DNA of 51,430 nucleotides from Laspinema palackyanum D2c (GTDB lineage: Bacteria; Cyanobacteriota; Cyanobacteriia; Cyanobacteriales; Laspinemataceae): NCBI RefSeq assembly GCF_025370875.1, contig NZ_JAMXFD010000001.1:438784-490213 (forward strand), read 5' to 3'. Position numbers and translations under genes: made by a program. Shown here one piece after another: positions 48,198 to 51,430 of the stretch (the stretch's first letter is position 1; the number at the start of each line of letters is the position of its first letter). The notes beneath the pieces were generated by a model that worked only from the letters and a program-made list of their open reading frames with translations, was not told the DNA's origin and searched no databases.

Positions 48198-48641
48198 ATG
48201 AAGCTAACAACCCGAGGACACTATAGCGTTAAGGCGCTGCTGGATTTGAGTTTACAGCCAGAGTTTGGCCCAACTTCTGTAAAAGCGATCGCCGATCGCC
48301 AGGATTTACCTGCCCCTTATTTGGAAAAATTATTGATGGAAATGCGCCGCGCGGGTTTAGTCAAATCCCTGCGCGGTGCCACGGGCGGTTATCAACTTGC
48401 CCGACATCCGGCACAAATCTCTCTGGGTCAAATTTTAGAAGCGGTGGGTGAAACAATTGATCCATTCCCAAGAACCTCCCCGGGTAGCGAACAAGCAGAG
48501 GATTGGGTAACCGATCGCCTCTGGCATCAATTGCACCAAAAGTTGAAGGAATCTCTCTATACCATTTCCCTCGAAGATTTGTACTTTGATGCCCGAAGTT
48601 GGCAAGCATCCCAAGGAGAAGAAACCAATTTTGTGGTATAA
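48198..48641 (+). CDS. Rrf2 family transcriptional regulator without cysteines
   Basis: A 147-residue winged-helix regulator. The block MKLTTRGHYSVKALLDL, then SVKAIADRQDLPAPYLEKLL and GLVKSLRGATGGYQLAR, is the classical Rrf2 DNA-binding domain. The 2Fe-2S ligands of IscR-type members (three cysteines after the wing) are absent: the whole protein contains no cysteine, so it cannot hold such a cluster by Cys ligation. Target and signal unknown. cobD follows at 97 bases in the same direction and may be co-transcribed or a target. Confidence 0.92.
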   Translation: MKLTTRGHYSVKALLDLSLQPEFGPTSVKAIADRQDLPAPYLEKLLMEMRRAGLVKSLRGATGGYQLARHPAQISLGQILEAVGETIDPFPRTSPGSEQAEDWVTDRLWHQLHQKLKESLYTISLEDLYFDARSWQASQGEETNFVV

Positions 48642-48738
48642 CCCCTGGCGGTTTGATTCCTCTGTTCCCCAAGTAAAATGAGTGTTTAGACTCAGATTGA
48701 AGCCAAAAGCACCGATCGCTAATAATATAGATGAGTTA

Positions 48739-49758
48739 ATGTCCTCACCGATAAGGTTAGCTGTATCAATCGTGCAACCCACAGAATTTGCACTGGGCGT
48801 TTTGGCGATCGCCGCTTATCTGGATTTTTTGATTGGCGACCCTTGGGGTTGGCCCCATCCAGTTCAAGGGATGGGTTGGGTAATTTCTCACTATAGCCAA
48901 TGGGTTTTAAACCGCTGGAAACACCCGGTTATTCGCCGAATTGCAGGGATTATTCTGGCGACTGGGACAGTCGCCTCCACCGGATTAATCGGATGGGGAA
49001 TTATTCAGGGGTCCTATTATTTGCATCCTTTATTGGGAATTGCGATCGAAAGTATCCTCCTTGCCAGTTGTTTCGCGGGTCGCAGTTTAAGAACCGCAGC
49101 AGAAACCGTCTTAGCACCCCTAACCGACTGCGATTTAGAAACAGCGCGGCAAAAATTAAGTCTATATGTAGGTAGAGATACAGACAATCTCAGCCAATCT
49201 GAAGTGATGCGCGCCGTCTTAGAAACCGTTACCGAAAATGCCGTGGATGGCGTCATGGCCCCCTTATTTTATGCGATCGCCGGGGTGATGATTTTTCATG
49301 TTGGGGCCTTACCCTTAGCTTTCGCCTATAAAGCGGCCAGTACCCTCGATTCTATGGTCGGGTATCGGGATGAACCCTATACCGATTTAGGATGGTGTAG
49401 CGCCAAACTCGAAGACCTTCTCACCTGGTTTCCCTGTCGCTTAACGGTAATTACTTTAGGACTTTTAAGCAACTGCCTCCCAGAGATTTGGCGCATCTGT
49501 CAACGGGATGCCACCCAAGACCCCAGTCCCAATTCCGGTTGGAGTGAATGCACCTACGCCGTCATTCTCGGTGTTCAACTCGGTGGCATCAATTACTATC
49601 GCGGCATCCCTAAACCCAAACCCTTCTTAAATACCCCCCTCAATCCCATCACTCCAGAACGCATTCACCAAGGAATGTTACTCACCCGATGGTGCTTTTT
49701 AACTTGGTTGAGTATCACTTTGAGTTGCGGATTCCTCTTCATCCAGTTTGGAGGTTAA
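48739..49758 (+). CDS. cobD: Adenosylcobinamide-phosphate synthase (CobD/CbiB)
   Basis: A 339-residue membrane protein of cobalamin synthesis, which attaches the aminopropanol (phosphate) arm to cobyric acid. The motif YLDFLIGDPWGWPHPVQGMG is the family start; TENAVDGVMAPLFY (about residue 160) and AYKAASTLDSMVGYRDEPY carry the conserved core. Four to five membrane spans are visible. I chose ATG 48739; a GTG at 48682 would add 19 residues. The gene's final codons contain the GGAGG that should serve the next gene. Confidence 0.95.
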   Translation: MSSPIRLAVSIVQPTEFALGVLAIAAYLDFLIGDPWGWPHPVQGMGWVISHYSQWVLNRWKHPVIRRIAGIILATGTVASTGLIGWGIIQGSYYLHPLLGIAIESILLASCFAGRSLRTAAETVLAPLTDCDLETARQKLSLYVGRDTDNLSQSEVMRAVLETVTENAVDGVMAPLFYAIAGVMIFHVGALPLAFAYKAASTLDSMVGYRDEPYTDLGWCSAKLEDLLTWFPCRLTVITLGLLSNCLPEIWRICQRDATQDPSPNSGWSECTYAVILGVQLGGINYYRGIPKPKPFLNTPLNPITPERIHQGMLLTRWCFLTWLSITLSCGFLFIQFGG

Positions 49759-49765
49759 CACACCG

Positions 49766-50776
49766 ATGAATAGTGTTGCATTTGATGAAAACTTTTACCG
49801 AACTGCCTATCCGGATGTCCAATCTGCTATAAATTCGGGAAATTTGCGATCGGGACTCGAACACTTCCAAATGTTTGGCCGCCAGGAAGGTCGAACCCAA
49901 ATCTCTCCCTTCTATAACGAGCAATTTTATCTGAATCGTTATCCCGATGTTGCCAATGCTGTCATTAATCGGGCGTTTATTTCCGGGATAGACCATTTTC
50001 TCCAATTTGGATTGGCAGAAAAACGGGCCGGATCGCTCTTGTTTGACGAAAATTGGTATCCTCAGCGATATCCTGATGTCGCTAATGCCGTGACTGCGGG
50101 ACTGTTTCAATCGGGATTAGAACATTATCGATTATTTGGACAAACCGAAGGACGTTCTGGCACTTCCTTCAATGAATTTGGCTATAAACAGAAGAATCCA
50201 GATGTTAATGCGGCGGTGGAAGCGGGGAGTTTTAATTCAGGATTAGAACATTACATTGCCTTTGGACAATTTGAAGAACGCCTCGGGATTTTTACCGGGA
50301 CTGCTGGGGATGATACCATCACCGGGTTCGGGTCTGTGAGTGAATTATATGGCGTGGATGTCGTTCCGGGTCCCTGTTTCATTGGAGGTTCCCTGACTGG
50401 GGGGGAATGTTTAACGTTTCAAAGTCTTGGGGTGAATGAGGTTGATGTCTTAATTGGAGGTCCGAGTCAAGATACCTTCATGTTAGGACGACTACAAGTG
50501 ACCCGCAGTCTTGTCCTAACGGTTCCTTTTTATGTGGGGAGTGGGAATCAGGATTTTGCCCGAATTCAAAATTTTGAAGTGGGTCAGGATACAATCCAAC
50601 TCGCCGGTGCACCGAGTGACTATTTATTGGAGTCAATTGAGGGAAATGTGCATATTCTGCGGAATAATGTGGGATTATCGGCATCCTTACCCGCTCCCGA
50701 TTTAGTGGCGATCGTTGAAGCGGTCCCCAGTTTGGGTGAGGAGAGTTTAACCTTTGTGAAAGGGACTTTGGGATGA
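49766..50776 (+). CDS. Surface-type repeat protein with RTX-like C-terminal part
   Basis: A 336-residue protein starting at ATG 49766, with GGAGG (49750-49754) overlapping the end of cobD. Residues 5-165 hold four repeats of about 40 residues: FDENFYRTAYPDVQSAINSG, then FYNEQFYLNRYPDVANAV, FDENWYPQRYPDVANAV and FNEFGYKQKNPDVNAAV, each ending in an H-F/Y-x-x-FG-x-x-E-x-R motif. The C-terminal half begins GTAGDDTITGFG, a calcium-binding RTX-like turn, followed by beta-rich sequence. There is no signal peptide. Such repeats occur in cyanobacterial putative secreted proteins; export, possibly by type I secretion, is inference. The same repeat occurs in the N-terminal part of the giant protein at 12711. 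Confidence 0.8.
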   Translation: MNSVAFDENFYRTAYPDVQSAINSGNLRSGLEHFQMFGRQEGRTQISPFYNEQFYLNRYPDVANAVINRAFISGIDHFLQFGLAEKRAGSLLFDENWYPQRYPDVANAVTAGLFQSGLEHYRLFGQTEGRSGTSFNEFGYKQKNPDVNAAVEAGSFNSGLEHYIAFGQFEERLGIFTGTAGDDTITGFGSVSELYGVDVVPGPCFIGGSLTGGECLTFQSLGVNEVDVLIGGPSQDTFMLGRLQVTRSLVLTVPFYVGSGNQDFARIQNFEVGQDTIQLAGAPSDYLLESIEGNVHILRNNVGLSASLPAPDLVAIVEAVPSLGEESLTFVKGTLG

Positions 50777-50875
50777 GGGAGATATGCACAGTCACGACTT
50801 GAGGGGTTTCTTACTCCCCTAACCAAATCTCTCATTTTGCGCTATGACTAATAAATTCTCCAATCCAGACTTGAC

Positions 50876-51415
50876 ATGAATGCTAACGTGATTGAAATCC
50901 TCTCCGCAGAAGAACTGCGCCGGACTGTGACCCGTCTGGCGTCCCAGATTGTGGAACGGTCGAATGATTTGTCAGAATTGGTGCTGATTGGCATTTACAC
51001 CCGGGGGGTTCCCTTCGCGCAGATATTGGCAAGTCAGATTGAACTCCTCGAACAGATTCAGGTGCCGGTGGGTGCTTTAGATATTACGTTTTATCGCGAT
51101 GATTTGGATAATATTGGGATGCGAACTCCGGCAAAAACGGAGATGCCGTTTGATTTGACAGGGAAGGAGGTGATGTTGGTGGATGATGTGATTTTCAAGG
51201 GTCGCACGATTCGCGCGGCGTTGGATGCGATCGCGGATTATGGCAGACCCTCTCTGATTCGGTTGGCGGTCCTGGTCGATCGCGGTCATCGCGAGGTTCC
51301 CATTCATCCGGATTTCATCGGCAAAACTCTCCCGACGGCAAAGGAAGAACAGGTTAAGGTCTTTTTCAATCAGGTAGACGATCGCGATGGGGTTGAATTG
51401 ATTAAGGTGATGTGA
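50876..51415 (+). CDS. pyrR: PyrR: pyr regulator / uracil phosphoribosyltransferase
   Basis: A 179-residue phosphoribosyltransferase-fold protein. The PRPP-binding loop [13 protein letters not shown] (99-111) and the upstream [10 protein letters not shown] block match PyrR, as does the DITFYRDDL segment. PyrR in Firmicutes attenuates pyr transcription by binding RNA in response to UMP and has weak UPRT activity; in cyanobacteria the regulatory role is not established. The gene is complete and ends 15 bases before the window does. ATG 50876 is the family start. Confidence 0.94.
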   Translation: MNANVIEILSAEELRRTVTRLASQIVERSNDLSELVLIGIYTRGVPFAQILASQIELLEQIQVPVGALDITFYRDDLDNIGMRTPAKTEMPFDLTGKEVMLVDDVIFKGRTIRAALDAIADYGRPSLIRLAVLVDRGHREVPIHPDFIGKTLPTAKEEQVKVFFNQVDDRDGVELIKVM

Positions 51416-51430
51416 AGTGAAGTGGCAACA

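Overview
The window looks like chromosomal DNA of a filamentous cyanobacterium, probably an Oscillatoriales relative of Oscillatoria, Laspinema or Phormidium. The octamer GCGATCGC (HIP1) recurs throughout. The gene set is cyanobacterial: a myxoxanthophyll-type carotenoid desaturase, biliverdin reductase BvdR, plant-type ferredoxin, a kinase-GUN4 fusion, cyAbrB and DUF1350. The intergenic spaces hold several families of short palindromic repeats, as in other filamentous cyanobacteria. The genus is inference; the phylum is secure.

Layout. 1-11 kb: an unknown membrane protein, crtD, a STAS protein, an M16 peptidase, a leucine-rich-repeat-like protein, and the glycine cleavage genes gcvH-gcvP. 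11.0-12.7 kb: a long AT-rich leader. 12.7-20.8 kb: three co-directional genes, namely a 1675-residue acidic tandem-repeat protein with one EF-hand, a Ser/Thr kinase fused to GUN4, and a membrane pentapeptide-repeat protein. 20.9-28.2 kb: a YbjN-like protein, bvdR, petF, a SpoIID-like protein, sulfiredoxin, a Dps with an unusual N-terminus, an HTH-GrpE-like fusion and a DUF1350 hydrolase. 28.4-33.1 kb: an accessory block with two tandem Uma2-type nuclease genes facing a large STAND NTPase with near-identical TPR units. 33.2-41.7 kb: a minus-strand housekeeping run (pyrD, secA, diheme cytochrome c, moxR, ribF, a metallo-hydrolase). 41.7-43.6 kb: a gene-poor stretch. 43.6-51.4 kb: a ClC transporter, a cyAbrB2-type regulator, an Rrf2 regulator, cobD, a second protein with the surface-type repeat found in the giant protein, and pyrR.

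Connections. BvdR (bilin reduction) lies beside ferredoxin, the donor for bilin synthesis. Sulfiredoxin and Dps form an oxidative-stress pair. pyrD and pyrR both belong to pyrimidine metabolism but are far apart. The most interesting unexplained material is (a) the giant repeat protein with its kinase-GUN4 and pentapeptide neighbours, (b) the STAND/Uma2 block, and (c) the layered palindromic repeats, notably a nested inverted repeat upstream of secA, a TIR-bearing MITE-like element, and a pair of hairpins with paired stem changes on either side of the ClC gene. All family calls were made by reading motifs; no database search was run.
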